Shown one piece after another: positions 22,000 through 34,059 of a stretch of 64,000 bases of DNA (positions within the stretch are counted from its first letter, which is position 1; every line of letters starts with the position of its first letter). This DNA comes from Calliphora vicina (Eukaryota; Arthropoda; Insecta; Diptera; Calliphoridae): NCBI RefSeq assembly GCF_958450345.1, contig NC_088781.1, positions 25,707,857 to 25,771,856 on the forward strand. Reading direction: 5' to 3'. A program made the position numbers and the translations under genes. The notes beneath the pieces were generated by a model. It was given only the letters and a program-made list of their open reading frames with translations, made no database searches and was not told the DNA's origin.

Positions 22000-22785
22000 A
22001 ATATGCATTTCTAATAAATGTTCACACATCCTAAGTTAAGATTTCCATTAAACAAAAATAAATACACGTCTGGAAATAATCTGTAGTAAATTTTATGGCT
22101 TCCTTTTACTACTCTTTAAAGTTGAAGTAAATGTACCTCAGCACTTTTCATCATTTTAATACTTAATAACTTTAATAACTTTTGAATAATATAAAGTTTT
22201 AGAATCACTGCATTTTGTTTTTATTCATAATTATAAATAACAAGTGTTGTAAAACAAATAATTAAAACTACCTTATAAAAAAATTCTAAACACACATTAA
22301 ATCCAAACAAAAAAAATGTACAACAAATAGACTTCTTTTTTAAAAGCAGCAGGAACAAAAAGGTTAAATGTCACAAAAAGGTACGAAAAAACCAAAAACA
22401 AACACATTAATTTTGAAATGTTTACAAGCAAATACACTCGCTCAGTCTCTCTCGGTCTCACTCTCTCTCCCACTCCTAACATTTAATAAAACAAAAAACA
22501 TACGACATTGAAAGTAGAAACAAAAACAACAGCAACAAGAAAATTGTAAACAAACATTTACATTTTTAACATTATTTACATAGTAGTGTGAATAAAAAAT
22601 TACTCTAGTCATTAAATACAAGGAAGCTACTGTGGGGCTGATTGGAAAATAAGTTGCTAAATAGAAGAAAACTACTACTACTCCACCAATTTGGTATAAT
22701 ATTAGGAATATCCTAAGAGGGGGAGAGATATATTGTACTAAATCAAAAGAAAATACTTGAATTTAATTTGATTATACCCATAGAA
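22000..22785. other. AT-rich sequence with a CT-rich run
   Basis: A 'ctctctcggtctcactctctc' type run lies at about 22442-22470 (GAGA-factor-like sites on the other strand). Nothing else is recognised. Confidence 0.4.
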
Positions 22786-22789
22786 GTTG

Positions 22790-23185
22790 TCTTTAGCGTT
22801 GAATTGGAATTGAATAAACATGAAAATTATCCTTCATATTGTCCTTCCCATTACCAAATTTTCCAGTTCTAACACAAGGCACTATGAGCTTTCGGACTGG
22901 TTCAATAGCTTCGCGTATAATTAATTTTCAAAATTTACGATGCCGATGACTGACTTTACAAAACAAAAGTAGTAACATCCGAAATATCACAAATTAAAGA
23001 CAGGTTTACGAACAAAAATGTCATTAGGTAGCTGTAAATAGAGGCAGTGGATTGAAAAGGATGTTCCAATACACACTTGGTAGGAGGAGATTTTTAATTG
23101 ATATCTTTAAATTTATTTCGATTTTCATCTAACGATTGGATACCTTTAAACATCGTTTTCAATTCAACTAATTCCACCAAATTAT
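22790..23185 (-). repeat. Left arm of a ~4-kb-spaced inverted repeat
   Basis: Reverse-complement copy of 26815-27125: shared text includes 'attcaactaattccaccaaa' (RC at 26821), 'tggaacatcctttacaatcc'-type text and 'gaaggataat...tgtttatt'. The right arm is about 90 bp shorter. No coding. Confidence 0.6.
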
Positions 23186-23237
23186 TACCTCAAATTTACT
23201 ACCTCCTAGGACATCGTGTTAAACGTAGGCTTGCTCT

Positions 23238-23470
23238 TAGAGAATAATTTGAAATCAAAGCCTTTCTCAAATGTAAACGTTTAAAATTGTTGGATTTATC
23301 AACAATTAGTGGAGTTTTTCTCAAACGTTTGACTTTGTGTTTGCCATTCAAAGTTTGTAAAATTCCAGAATTGATCTTAAATTGAGAATGATTTGAAACC
23401 AAAACTTTTCTCAAATGTAAACTTTTGAAAATGATGGCTTTCTTAGCAATTAGAGATTTTTATCTAAAAT
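23238..23470. repeat. Degenerate tandem duplication, 144-bp spacing
   Basis: The block 'gagaat.atttgaaa.caaa' plus 'ctcaaatgtaaac.ttt' occurs at 23240 and at 23384. Two copies only. The small minus-strand frame is a shadow. Confidence 0.5.
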
Positions 23471-23729
23471 GTTCTTAAAGATTTTATGAGAGGCTTGAAT
23501 TTACAGTTGATATCACATGAAAAATCCACAATTTATCAAACAATTGACTATCTGTTTGGTGGAACGAGGCCATTTGATCTTTAATTCAAAGATAACGAAT
23601 GTAGAATGTTGATGTCATCTGCAAAAAAGGAGATTGTTTTGAAATATCGACAAAGTAGTTAATAGAACGAATCCTTTCTGTATCCCTAAATTCGTTTAAT
23701 GATGAAGTCCCATTTATTGGATGTATGAC

Positions 23730-24670
23730 TTAAAAATGCGGGATTTACAATAGATGGCGTAATTTTTTTTACTTACATGTGCCGCAGAAGCTCACCGATT
23801 GCTGAAGCTTATGGTGAAAGTGTCCCATCGGTTTCAACGTGCTAGAGATGGTTTGTTTGGTTAAGAAGTGGTGATTTTGACACGGAAAAAATAAAGATCG
23901 TCCAGGCCAGCCAATAAAGTTTGAAGACCAAGAATTGGAGGCACTACTCCATGAAAATTGTTGTCAAACTCAACAAGAGCTTGCAAAATTATTACGAGCT
24001 ATTCAATCAGCAATTTCAAAACTTTTGCAAGCAGAAGCATCCATCCAAAAGCTGGGAAATTGAGTACGAATTGAAGCCGATTTTGTATGTCTGAAGTGCT
24101 GCTTGAACGCTATAAAAGAAAATCATTTTTACACCGAATCATTACTTGCGATGACAAATGGATCCATCACGATAACCCGAAGCGTAAAAGATCATATGTA
24201 AAGGCCGACCAACCAGCCGAATCGACACCAAAGCCAAATATCCATGGTGCCAAGCTAATGATCTGTATTTGGTGGGACCTAAAGGGTCCTATCTATTACG
24301 AGTTGCTGAAATCTGGCCAAAGCATCACAGGGAACCTGTACCGAAAGCAAATGATTCGTTTGAAGCGAGAATTGGCCGAAAAATGCCCAGACATGAAATC
24401 GTAATATTCCATCATCACAATGCTCAGCCACATGTTGGAATACCTGTCAAAAACTATTTAGAAAGAAGTGATTGGGAAGTTTTGTCTTACTCGCCTTATA
24501 GTCCAGACCTTTCCCCGTTCGACTAATATTTGTTTCGATCGATGCAGAACGTTCTCTCTCTGTGATACGCTTCACTTTAGAACAGAGTATCTGAAATTTT
24601 CTTGATTCGTCTAGGCCTCAAAAGATGAGCAGTTCTTTTGGCGTGGAATCCATAAGTTACCAGAAATGCC
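23730..24670 (+). pseudogene. Mariner transposase copy 4, nearly full length
   Basis: The 5' terminus is TTAAAAATGCGGGATT. The frame carries HRIITCDDKWIHHDNPKRK (24140 region; first catalytic Asp kept), AESTPKPNIHGAKLMICIWW, and in another frame EIVIFHHHNAQPHVG, where the second catalytic Asp (HHDNARPH) has become His, then YSPYSPDLSPFD (third kept). A frameshift separates the two long frames (24087-24404 and 24269-24526). The C-terminal part is recognisable to about 24670. Confidence 0.75.
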
Positions 24671-24674
24671 GCAG

Positions 24675-26430
24675 TTTAATGTCATATAAATCGGGAAACC
24701 CCTTGAAAATATCCAGAGCTGCCAATTTACTTTCGAAGAACCAATCCTCTATAGGTTCCCTTCTCTCTAGGAAGATGACCGTAGATCGGTCTTTGTTGGC
24801 AAAAAGGTGTTTGTTATAGGTAGAAAAACTTAAGAATTAAGAAAAGTTATACAAGTCACAATGTTTTCTATTCCCTGTGCTTAAATTTAATAACAGCCCG
24901 CTAATGATATTAAAGAATAGATCATTATTTGTAAACCTATATATTTAAAATACAATAACATTTATAACTCCTATCAGTCCCACTGTTGGCTGTCTGTCAC
25001 ATTCACCCTGCTCACGTAACACAATCCTTGTAAATCTTCAGCTCTCCATAAAAAAGTGTTTAAGTGAAAAATAATACAAAAGAAAATACTATTTAAAAAC
25101 TAGTGGATACAATTTACAATTTCAATACAGCCAGACTATTTCCTAGAAAATAGAATAGAAACAAAGGGGCAGGTTTGCTGTTGCACAATAAGACTCATAT
25201 TGTAAATGACAGGTAACAACATTCGATTTTAATGAATTTCATTAAACATTTTCAAAACCAAACACAAAATAGCCTGAGCAGCAGCATTAAAATAAAAAGA
25301 TTTAATTTACGTTGAAGGTGATGACAGATAAAAACCGTGGTAGAGAACAGAGAACAAATCAACATTTTCCGACACTTGTAAAAGATCGATGGACAAAATT
25401 AAAGATGCCATTCGAATTTTAAACAGTTGTCTTAACAAAATGTTAGGTAATGATGTGGTAGAGGAATTGTTTTTAACTTGTTTATTTTATGGAAATAGTA
25501 ATGAGATAGACTTTCCATTAAAATGGAAATTTTAAGAAGAATTAAACAAGTCGGTAGGATGTTTAGGTTATTAAAAGGAAGCCTAAAAGGTTGAGTTACA
25601 TTTAAGATAAGTTTCTTATTAAAAAAATTCAAATTTATAAGGGTTACTAAAGCCTTAAAAGGACCGTAAAAACTATTTAAAGAATCTTGTGTGTAAGATA
25701 AAACAGATGAAATTCTTAATTGTAAGATTTATAAGGGTTATACCATAAACTCTTTACTACTAGTTGAGTTAAGGGACTAAAGAGAAACAGCAATTTCTGA
25801 ATTTAAGAAACAAAAATCTCAATGTTTCATGTTCTCCTTATGCCGATCCCTGATTTAAACTCTTAAAATTCCTTGATTAGGAATAGTTTTTAAAACAATT
25901 CAGTTTTGATGGCTACAAGTTTAAGTTTACAGAGCTTTAGTCAATAAAGTATCTAGCAAACTGTCCAACTCCTTGGGTTCCCTATTAATTAAAAATAACA
26001 AACAACTATGTTTTCCTAGAAAAACTAAATATATCTTTATAATTAATAGTCCTTGACATGTTCATCAATGTAGCCACTCCAATTCCTTTACCAAAACTTA
26101 TTAATTTTAACAAATTAATAATATTAGTGACATTAGCTATTAAGGAGAAGCTACACAAATATTTACCAACCCATTTTCCACCTTTAAAAGCGAAATTTCC
26201 TCACATTCCCTCTAATATACCAAAATATCTTGCAACAAATTACACAACATTTTTCTTAAACTGAGAAAAATTATGAGCGTCACCCCCAAAAAAAGAAACA
26301 CACTTAAAGACGAGTAATTGTCAACATTAGCTTTGGACTAAAATGAAAAATACCAGGGAAAACTACACCTTCAAATGTAATTTGTCTTTTTTGGCCACCT
26401 AAGTATCTCGAATAAAAGCTAGACGAAATG
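24675..26430. other. AT-rich sequence, presumed intron
   Basis: Nothing recognisable as gene or repeat. Short frames at 25432-25632 (-), 26058-26264 (+) and 26304-26495 (-) have no family features. Confidence 0.4.
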
Positions 26431-26432
26431 TA

Positions 26433-26682
26433 CACAGAAAAAATTGATTCGTAGTGGAAACCGAATTTGTTGCCAATCGAATGATTCAGTTGCACACAAA
26501 GAATTTTTCAGTTCTAGCAACAGAAAATCACATTATAAGGAAGAATTTCTGTTGAATCTACCAAATCGTGTTTTCAACTACTTCTAAGATGTTGTAAACA
26601 CAACTGTAAAATTCGGTCACCAACGCAGATTCATTCGATTGGCAACAAATTTGGTTGCTACTACGAATCTATTTTCTCTGTG
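26433..26682. mobile_element. Palindromic MITE, 250 bp, TA target site
   Basis: Termini CACAGAAAAAATTGATTC and ...GAATCTATTTTCTCTGTG form arms of about 55 bp (shared 'ccaatcgaatga' at the inner end). TA is present on both sides (26431-26432 and 26683-26684). A half copy sits at 3759. TA duplication plus long arms suggests a Tc1/mariner-mobilised MITE. Confidence 0.7.
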
Positions 26683-26814
26683 TATATAAATTACATATAA
26701 AGAATATGGGTACAATTGTTTTGCAACATCGAGAACAAATATTTTTGTTGTGTATACAAGACGATTAATAGATTAGTGGCTACTTCTTGTCATTAATATT
26801 TGTCATTTCGTCTA

Positions 26815-27125
26815 AACGATTTGGTGGAATTAGTTGAATTGAAAAGGATGTTTAAAGGTATTCAATCGTTATATGAAAATCTAAATAAATTTAAAGATAT
26901 CTCCTCCTAACGAGTGTATTGGAACATCCTTTACAATCCTCTTCCTCTATTTGAGATATGGTATTGATACGTAAAATCTGTCATCAGCATCATAAATTTT
27001 GACAATTAATTACACGATAAGAACCATTCCGGAAGCTCATTCAATACCTTGTGTTGGAACTGAAAAATTTGGTAATGTGAAGGACAACATGAAGGATAAT
27101 CTTTACGTTTATTTTCAATTATAAT
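26815..27125 (+). repeat. Right arm of the inverted repeat
   Basis: See the partner at 22790-23185. It begins at about 'atttggtggaattagttg' and runs to 'gaaggataatctttacgttt'. Confidence 0.6.
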
Positions 27126-27164
27126 TCTCCTATATTGAGAATCCAAGCAAACTACTTCCCAACA

Positions 27165-27485
27165 CCATATGCACGAGGAGACGAAGGACCATCCGGTCAT
27201 GCAATACAAAGTCAATATTGAAAAAGCTGTTCCTTCTATGTTGTTATTGACAACATGCTAACTAAAACATGGAGTCTTCATCGAGGCATGTAAGGAATGA
27301 GTTACGTATGTTGGTGGAGAACAGGATCTTACATGTCAATTTAAGTGTTTTCAACTGCGTTGACTCATACTCTGGGTATAAATATTCAATGCTGCCAAAA
27401 TGCGACCTTAAGGAACGTTACAGAATGCATTAGAAGTATCACTGCAGGAAAGACATTGTGAAACACAAACTCAAAAGACTCAATC
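27165..27485 (+). pseudogene. LINE C-terminal fragment related to the 30-kb array
   Basis: The + strand carries NIEKAVPSM-type text (27207 region), then at about 27370-27420 NIQCCQNATLRNVTEC. Both blocks occur in the minus-strand units at 29965-31640, but here the second block follows the first, whereas in the parent protein it precedes it. The piece therefore spans a junction between two tandem units. Confidence 0.5.
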
Positions 27486-27489
27486 AGTA

Positions 27490-28135
27490 AAGATGTAAAA
27501 CATAAGCACCTAAGAATTACTTGCAAATAATTGAACCAAAAATTTAGCTTTTACAAGTCTGAGCATCAGTAAGAACATCAGCATAAAGACGCCGATTAAC
27601 CTTGAACTCGTCAGCGAAAGAAGATCTACTAAAAGAAAGAAAAGTTGTTGAACTTTTTGAGAGAATATTGCTGAAAAGGTTAACTAATGGACAGGCTCTG
27701 AAATGCACTCAAGACCTGTGGTGATGTGTCATTCGGCCAAGTAGACTTATTTGTGTTGATCTCCACAACAACACTTCTAACATCACGGGCTCAAAATAAC
27801 ATGTTTTTCATATTTACTGCTACTCCTCCAAAATCAAACAGTTTGCTTTCGAAAAAGCGAATTACTGGCAAATTATTCAGACAAGAAGTTAGATTTTATA
27901 GATCCGAGGTGTTGTAAGAACATCATCACGAAGACGGCTATTTGTCACACTCAGATTTAGTGTGATTCTCGTTGCATTTAAGACCAAGGTCTTGGCTAAA
28001 TAGCAACCTCTATCTGAATACTTATAAGTCGTGAATCTTACTCAAATCCCCTTTAGAGAGACAGATCCTGTCAATAAGTTAAACAAAACTTCCACATATT
28101 AAGTCGGAAAATGTTCAGTTGTCACCTCTTCCTCC
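27490..28135. other. Decayed repeat-like sequence
   Basis: Blocks such as 'agtaagaacatcagcataaag' (27570 region) and 'gtaagaacatcatcacgaag' (27916 region) repeat loosely at a ~350-bp spacing, so this too looks like degenerate tandem sequence. Origin unknown. The + frame 27726-27917 is not supported. Confidence 0.35.
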
Positions 28136-28139
28136 TTGC

Positions 28140-28500
28140 GTTGCATCTTCTACAAACATCGTTGTAAGGAAGAGTCAGCATTTTATGGATGTACATCCAG
28201 AGGATAGGCAGATTTATCGCGAGTAGTGTCCTCTGCATATCCATGTCAGGCTAATTACTTTTGTTCTCCTTTCAAGTGGGATTCCTTTGACAAGGAAATG
28301 ATGTTCCGTTTGCCTTACAATTTCTACAAACATCGTTTTCAGGAAGTAATTGCATTTGAGCGTGCGCATCGAAACAATAGATATATTTATCGCGAGTTGT
28401 GTCCTCTTCATATCCCTGTCAGGTCAAATGCTTCTGTTCTACTTGCAAGTGGGCTCTTTGTCACATCTTTCTTTGACAAGGATATAAACTTAGTGCGAAA
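28140..28500 (+). repeat. ~180-bp degenerate tandem duplication in decayed coding-like sequence
   Basis: 'tctacaaacatcgtt' occurs at 28149 and 28322, each followed by '...agatttatcgcgag..gtgtcctc...catatcc.tgtcagg'. The second copy gives an open frame (YKHRFQEVIAFERAHRNN, then YIYRELCPLHIPVR). The balanced composition and a higher GC than the background suggest a former protein, but I do not recognise the family. Confidence 0.45.
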
Positions 28501-28850
28501 TTAGCTGTTTACCCTCGTGATAGGGATGTCATTATCACAACTCAACTTATTCAAATCTATGATGGTGTTGGTGTTCGCAAGTGCTTCACCTCTGCAGTTT
28601 CAATCGCAGACCCCAGTAACCCATATAAGGGTATCCGATCAACAGCTCGCTATCTCCTCTAGAGACACACCAAGTTCTTGGATAATTTTCAATGTGATAT
28701 ACCCATGCCCTGATGCCCCCATGGATCTGATGGCCGCTTTGCTCTGAGTAAATATTTTGCTCTGAGTAAATATTATGTGGATAGCATTTTTAGCAACGAG
28801 GAGATCGTTATCATAATCTGATCTGATATATTCCTCAATAAACCTGGATA
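28500..28850 (+). pseudogene. Unidentified decayed coding sequence
   Basis: A frame reading IQIYDGVGVRKCFTSAVS then ADPSNPYKGIRST is broken by at least two stops and then continues SKYYVDSIFSNEEIV. The codon-like composition argues for a former gene, probably of a mobile element, next to the duplicated block at 28140. The family is unknown. The alternative reading 28517-28747 is a shadow frame. Confidence 0.35.
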
Positions 28851-28859
28851 GAAAACGTA

Positions 28860-29960
28860 TTCTGATATTACATTGCCAACAAGAAGATCCATATTGACGA
28901 TACCTGAAATTTTGAGGTACAATTTGAGATAATCATGGAATCTATTGCTAACGAAACCTACATATCAAGAGAAAACTAAATATTCACCATGTTGATTGCA
29001 TTCCTTGCAATTCCAACAAATGTATTACAATATAAAGTGTGCTAGCTCGGTTTGAAGTGAAGTACACCAATCAGTAACGTCTAACTGTGTACAACATACA
29101 TATATGTCTACATGTATCCAGTAATATTAACACCAGGGAGTGTCGTCTTCATTACATTTTATCCGTTCGTTGTTAGTTGCCAACCACTTGATACAATATT
29201 AAACTTATTATAACAATATTATTTTTAATACTTCCGCAGTATGTTGGAATTAAATTGTACTGCTTATAAATATAATTTCATTTCTCTTTTTTTCTGTATT
29301 ATTAAGTTTTGTTATTGTTCGTTAGTGTCTGGAGTGTGTGTCAGACATCTACAACACAAAGATATTACAAAATGTTGCTTTTACTGCAGCAGCTACATTC
29401 ACAACATGTAGTAAGTGTGTTTATACCACACTGTGTTGTATGTAAGTGTTGCACAGTCAGTTTTCGTATCCTGCTTATCATCATCGTCAAACGGTGATAA
29501 AATTTAATCACTAAAACGTTGTTGTATTTATTTTTATGAATGCAACAAAAAAAGTTTCGTTTAATTTTTAATTGTTCTTATTACACTTAATATTTATGCT
29601 CGCAATTCGCGAGTGGAACTTGTTTAGTAATAAGAGTCTCATATGGTTTTGGTGGTGTTACATAAAAAAGGAATGAATGTAGTCGTCATCGTCATCATTT
29701 GTATTTCTTTTATTTTTGGTGTGATAAAAGTCGTAAAAATAAACCCAGAAACTAAATTCTTAAAATTATGAATTTTCATTATCGTTGAACGTTTTTTTTA
29801 AATAATTTTAAACAAAATGACATAATCTTAAAGTTGTTTCTTGGAGTTCATTTTGAACAGGATTTTACAATAAAATTTTAAACGAATTTATTTCCGTATT
29901 TGGATATTAGAGCTGCTCAAATATCATCAGAACAAAATCTGTAGGTTGGAAATAGTACTA
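28860..29960. other. Non-repetitive intronic sequence, weak exon candidate
   Basis: This text looks unique. At 29307-29410 a pyrimidine tract plus AG (tctctttttttctgtattattaag) and a donor GTA|GTAAGT (29411) bound 104 nt. The sites are weaker than those at 12034 and 43002. It may equally be a conserved non-coding element. Confidence 0.25.
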
Positions 29961-29964
29961 TTAT

Positions 29965-31640
29965 TTAAGATCTTGTGTATCCAAAGATCAATAAATTCGC
30001 ATAAATGAGACTTTGGCCGATCACTGTTTCTATAAATGTCATACAAATCTCCCTTTTACGAGCAGAGATCCAATGTTTTCTGTCTTTCCAAACATGCCTC
30101 AGCAAAGACTCTATGTTATAGTTAGCATGACTTTTCCTATGACAACCCAGAGGAAATTGCTTTGTCAACATGACATTGTGCTGCATGACCTGAAGAACAT
30201 TGTAGGTGGAGTTCCATGATAATTCTATTGCATTCTGTAACGTTCCTTAAGGTCACATTATGGCAGCATTGAATATTTCTCCAGTCAACGTAGTTGAAAA
30301 CATTGAAGCAGCGTAATTGACCCCTGAACGATTGGTCTGCCTTGTAGACAGCCATCGATGTTTCTTTATTCATGCCCCAAATACTGCGAACTAGCGTTTT
30401 GAAAATCTTATTCCTATTTCACAATTTGGACGCGAATGCATGGTAATGAGCGGAGGATGTAAAGAGGCTGTCAAAGTTAACTCCCGAAATTTTCATTTCG
30501 TTATTTAGAATTCATCACTACGAGGCCAAGATAGATCTTTACCTCCCACTACGACCACATACGTAACTCTTTCCTGTCATGTCTCGATGAAGACTCCATG
30601 TTGTAGTTAGCATCAATCTGCCAATGATAGCATAGAAGTAACAGCCTCGATGAAGACTCCATGTTGTATTTAGCATGACTCTGCCAATGAAAACATAGAA
30701 GGAACTGTTTTTTCAATATTGACATTGTATGCATGTTCCTTCGTAGTAATTTGCTTGGTTTCTGTGGCGTTCCTTAAGGTTGTGTTTTGACAGTTTTGAA
30801 TATTTCTCCACTGGATATCAATCAACGCAGATGAAAACACTGGAGCAGCGTCATTGACCACTAGCCGACCAATCGTTTGTTGGCTATCTAAACTCTCTTT
30901 ATTCATGCCCCAAGTGTTGCTAGCTAGCGCTTTGAAAATCTTATTTATACTTCCCAATTTGTGGCCGAATTCAGTGGCATGAGCTGAGGAGTTAAAGAGG
31001 CTATTAAAGTTATTCTCCAAACATTTTGGGGTGATTGTCAGTCGCTATTAAGACTTTAATACATACTACGATGCCAATATTGAGCATTACCTCTTTCGTC
31101 CAGGTTGTGAATAATGTCGCCAATGACAGTTGCTGGTTTTATTTAGTGAATTAATTGTGTATTTCACTAACCTGAGCTGCCATGTACATACAGCGATCCA
31201 TTGGATCCTGGAGATCTTTCCTAACAGTCACTGGTGGAGACTACACGCTGCAGTTGGAACGATTCTTCCAATGCCATCGCAAGAGGAAATGCTCGTCAAT
31301 ATGGCATCGTCTTGCCTAACCATAAGAACCTTCGTCTCCTTCTTTAGAAGATGTACCGAGGTAATTTGCCTGCATTGTGTGGTACTCCTTCAAGTTGCGT
31401 TTTGGTAGCTTTAAATATTTCTACACTGGGTATTATTCAACTAGCACTAGAGGACCGTGTGAGCACAAATTGTTTTTTATTCCCAAATGCTGCTGCCAAC
31501 GTTTTCAGGATCCTCTTTTAACTTCCTAATTTGTGAAGCAACTGCAGCGGAATAAGCTGATGAAATAAAGAGTCTGAACATTTTTCGTACCATTCACATT
31601 CGTCATTCAGACTTTATCACTACGACACCAATAATATTCT
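29965..31640 (-). repeat. Tandem array of three degenerate LINE C-terminal units (~530 bp)
   Basis: On the minus strand each unit encodes, with breaks, a LINE segment after the RT. The best unit (31020-30670) reads GHKLGSINKIFKALASNTWG, IQWRNIQNCQNTTLRNATE and NIEKTVPSM. Unit boundaries are marked by 'catgccccaa.t..tgc.a' at about 30374 and 30904 and a weaker match near 31480. This connection-type segment belongs to Jockey/I-group elements. Small frames on both strands at 29965-31408 are parts or shadows. Confidence 0.6.
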
Positions 31641-32045
31641 TTACCCCCTTCGTTCAGGTGGTGAAGAATGTTGCCGACCACCACATGGGTGACAGTTTTT
31701 GGTTGTGAATTTCTCTAATGTGGACTTATTTTAGCAGCCGAAGCATGATGACATACCTGGAAATAACGTTGCATACGTATCAGCTGTAATTGGTCACCCT
31801 CTGATGGGGAAAACCGACTGGCTAGTTGGAGTATTCCTATCATGCAGTTGGTAATTTATTAAGCGAAAGCTATACCGATATTGACAAACCAGGTGATCCA
31901 TTGAGGACAAGTTCTCACCTTCGAGGAATCTCGAGAATCTGGAGATCCCAAGGGATAAGCTACGGAATATATTAGCTATGTTCACGGGTCATTTTGACAT
32001 AAGTTTGCCTGCGAAGACTTTGAATTTGCTTTATAAACATTCCTA
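31641..32045. other. Decayed, unassigned sequence
   Basis: Composition is similar to the flanking LINE-derived text, but no motif is recognised. The minus-strand frame 31794-31985 is unsupported. Confidence 0.3.
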
Positions 32046-32054
32046 TAGAATTCC

Positions 32055-32225
32055 TTCTCTGTTTATGCCCTGCTCTATTGAGGAAAGGCCTGCAATATTA
32101 GGCAATCCGATGCAAGGCACGGAAGTTAAACTCGGTGAAACACCTTGTCTGTTTATTCCCTGCTGTTTTGAGGAAAGGACTACACTATTAGGCAATCCGT
32201 ACTGCAGAATGTTTCTTAACAAGAA
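32055..32225 (+). repeat. 90-bp tandem duplication in an open frame
   Basis: 'ctgtttat.ccctgct.t.tt' plus 'gaggaaagg' and 'attaggcaatccg' occurs at 32059 and 32149. The spacing is exactly 90 bp (30 codons), so the + frame 31978-32241 stays open through both copies (SLFMPCSIEERPAILGNP / CLFIPCCFEERTTLLGNP). I do not recognise the product. A transposon remnant is most likely. Confidence 0.5.
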
Positions 32226-32559
32226 TGCAAGACATACCTGAACTTATTCTGAAGTACCGGTTAACAACAACGTAGCGGACCAAATGGTTAGAACCAGTTC
32301 CCGTCTTTTGCCTTGTTGGATATCATGATATTAATTATTTATTTAATGATAACTACTCATATCACGGTAGACAAAATGATCCACAGAAGCCAAGTGTTCG
32401 CCTTCAAAACTTCTATGGTCTCATTAACAAAGCCATTAGATTCCGGAAGCTTGTGTTCCCCACTAAAGCTACCGATCGTATACAGCCATCCAGTAATCCA
32501 GAGAATGCTGGATCAGGCCTTATTAAATCATTTGTTATGTCCATATTGTTGAATTGTCT

Positions 32560-33830
32560 GTCGATTTTGTTCTCCAAAATTTGTTTCCCAAATTGTTTTT
32601 TATTTTATTTGATTGATTGACTTAAGAAATTTCACTATTACTTTATTACACACCAATTGCCACTCCCCATAACTCAAGAAAAACCAACGGTTTTACTAAT
32701 AATTAAAAGGAATTTCACATAAAACATATTACTTGTCATTGACAACAGGAAACAAGCATTTAAATAAATTTTATTTTTATTACTTTCTGATATAGAATTT
32801 AAGAGTTTTCAAGGTATATTTACAAGTAACTTACTTTGGTTGCCATTATTCTAAAACAACATTGACTTAAATAACCCAGAAATACTTTAGTGGCGCCTAA
32901 GACAAACACTATATTTGCTTTTCTCCTATAAAATGACCGTTATGTGTCTGACAACTCAATTATCATCAAAAATATTCGAAATTCCAAAAGTTTTCTTTCG
33001 CTATGTAAAATATTCATTCATTCATATTTCAAACATCTCCCGTAGTTTAATAAAAATTTAAATAAAAAGGTAGTGAAAATCAATAAATCATTTCATTAAA
33101 AATTTGTTGTGTTGCTTTTTTCGTTACACGAACCATTAAACAACAATATTATATGAGAATTTTTGACACACATAAATATGTACACAGCAGTTCTTGTTTA
33201 AAACCCACTGTAACCACTTCACTCTCTTTATTTATAATTTGTGTGTATGTTGCTGGTGTGAGTTCAGTATTCATTGATTCATTGTTGCACGTTTGAATGG
33301 AATTAATGAATTGCAAATGCACGAATAACCAGCCTACACACACTCACTTGCACTTCATGTGGTGGCTGGCTGGCTGACTGTTGTAAGTCATTTGCCATTA
33401 GTTTAGAGCTTTCGTACCATAATGCCTCTGAGGATGTAGGAGCATTTGCATACTAATTCAGCCAAAAAATTTATTAAAAAAAAACTGCAAAGCATGAATG
33501 TAAAACGCCTGCTTGTAAATCATGTTAATTACTGTATAAAAAAAAGAAACTTTAAAAAAAGAACTGCTGACTGTATTAGGTAGAGATTTTTAAAAATTTA
33601 TTCTCGTTTTAAGCCCCCAAAAATTTATTATTCTAATGGTATTAAGGCGCTATTGTAATTTATGTGTTTATTTTTGGTAAATGTGCGGAAAATTGCTTGA
33701 GGACTGCTAGTCAGTCGCCAACACCCAAAACTAAACTTCGAAATGTTTGGTAATGTTGTAATAGGAAATTGTGTTAGAGAATATTTGTGAAAATGTTAAA
33801 GTGTTGTGGCATTAAAAATAAAACTTAGGT
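32560..33830. other. Non-repetitive intronic sequence with octamer-like sites
   Basis: No gene is seen. The 33280-33540 stretch is GC-richer and non-repetitive, with TTGCAAATGC (about 33311), an exact octamer ATTTGCAT (about 33444-33451) and nearby TAAT cores. It is a possible regulatory element, judged only by motif. Confidence 0.25.
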
Positions 33831-34059
33831 GAGCTATGATATTACAGGCCACCATATTGGTGGGCATTTCAACAAGTAGATAGCTGGAGATGAGGAAATC
33901 GGAATTTTCCGGTAGAAACACGTAATGTCTAATGCAAAACATATCTCTGCATGAATATAATTATTTATCTTCAGGACCTCCAAATCCGAAAATCCGCCAT
34001 ATCGTGCATTGTTGTCCATCCTATACCAAAGAGTTCATTTCACCAATGTCATTCGATTC

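Noticed and set aside
33700..33835. Possible LINE promoter or exon (TCAGTC at about 33712, donor-like GTGAGC at 33829)
   Set aside because: No full-length element follows, no acceptor is evident, and the signals are too short to call.
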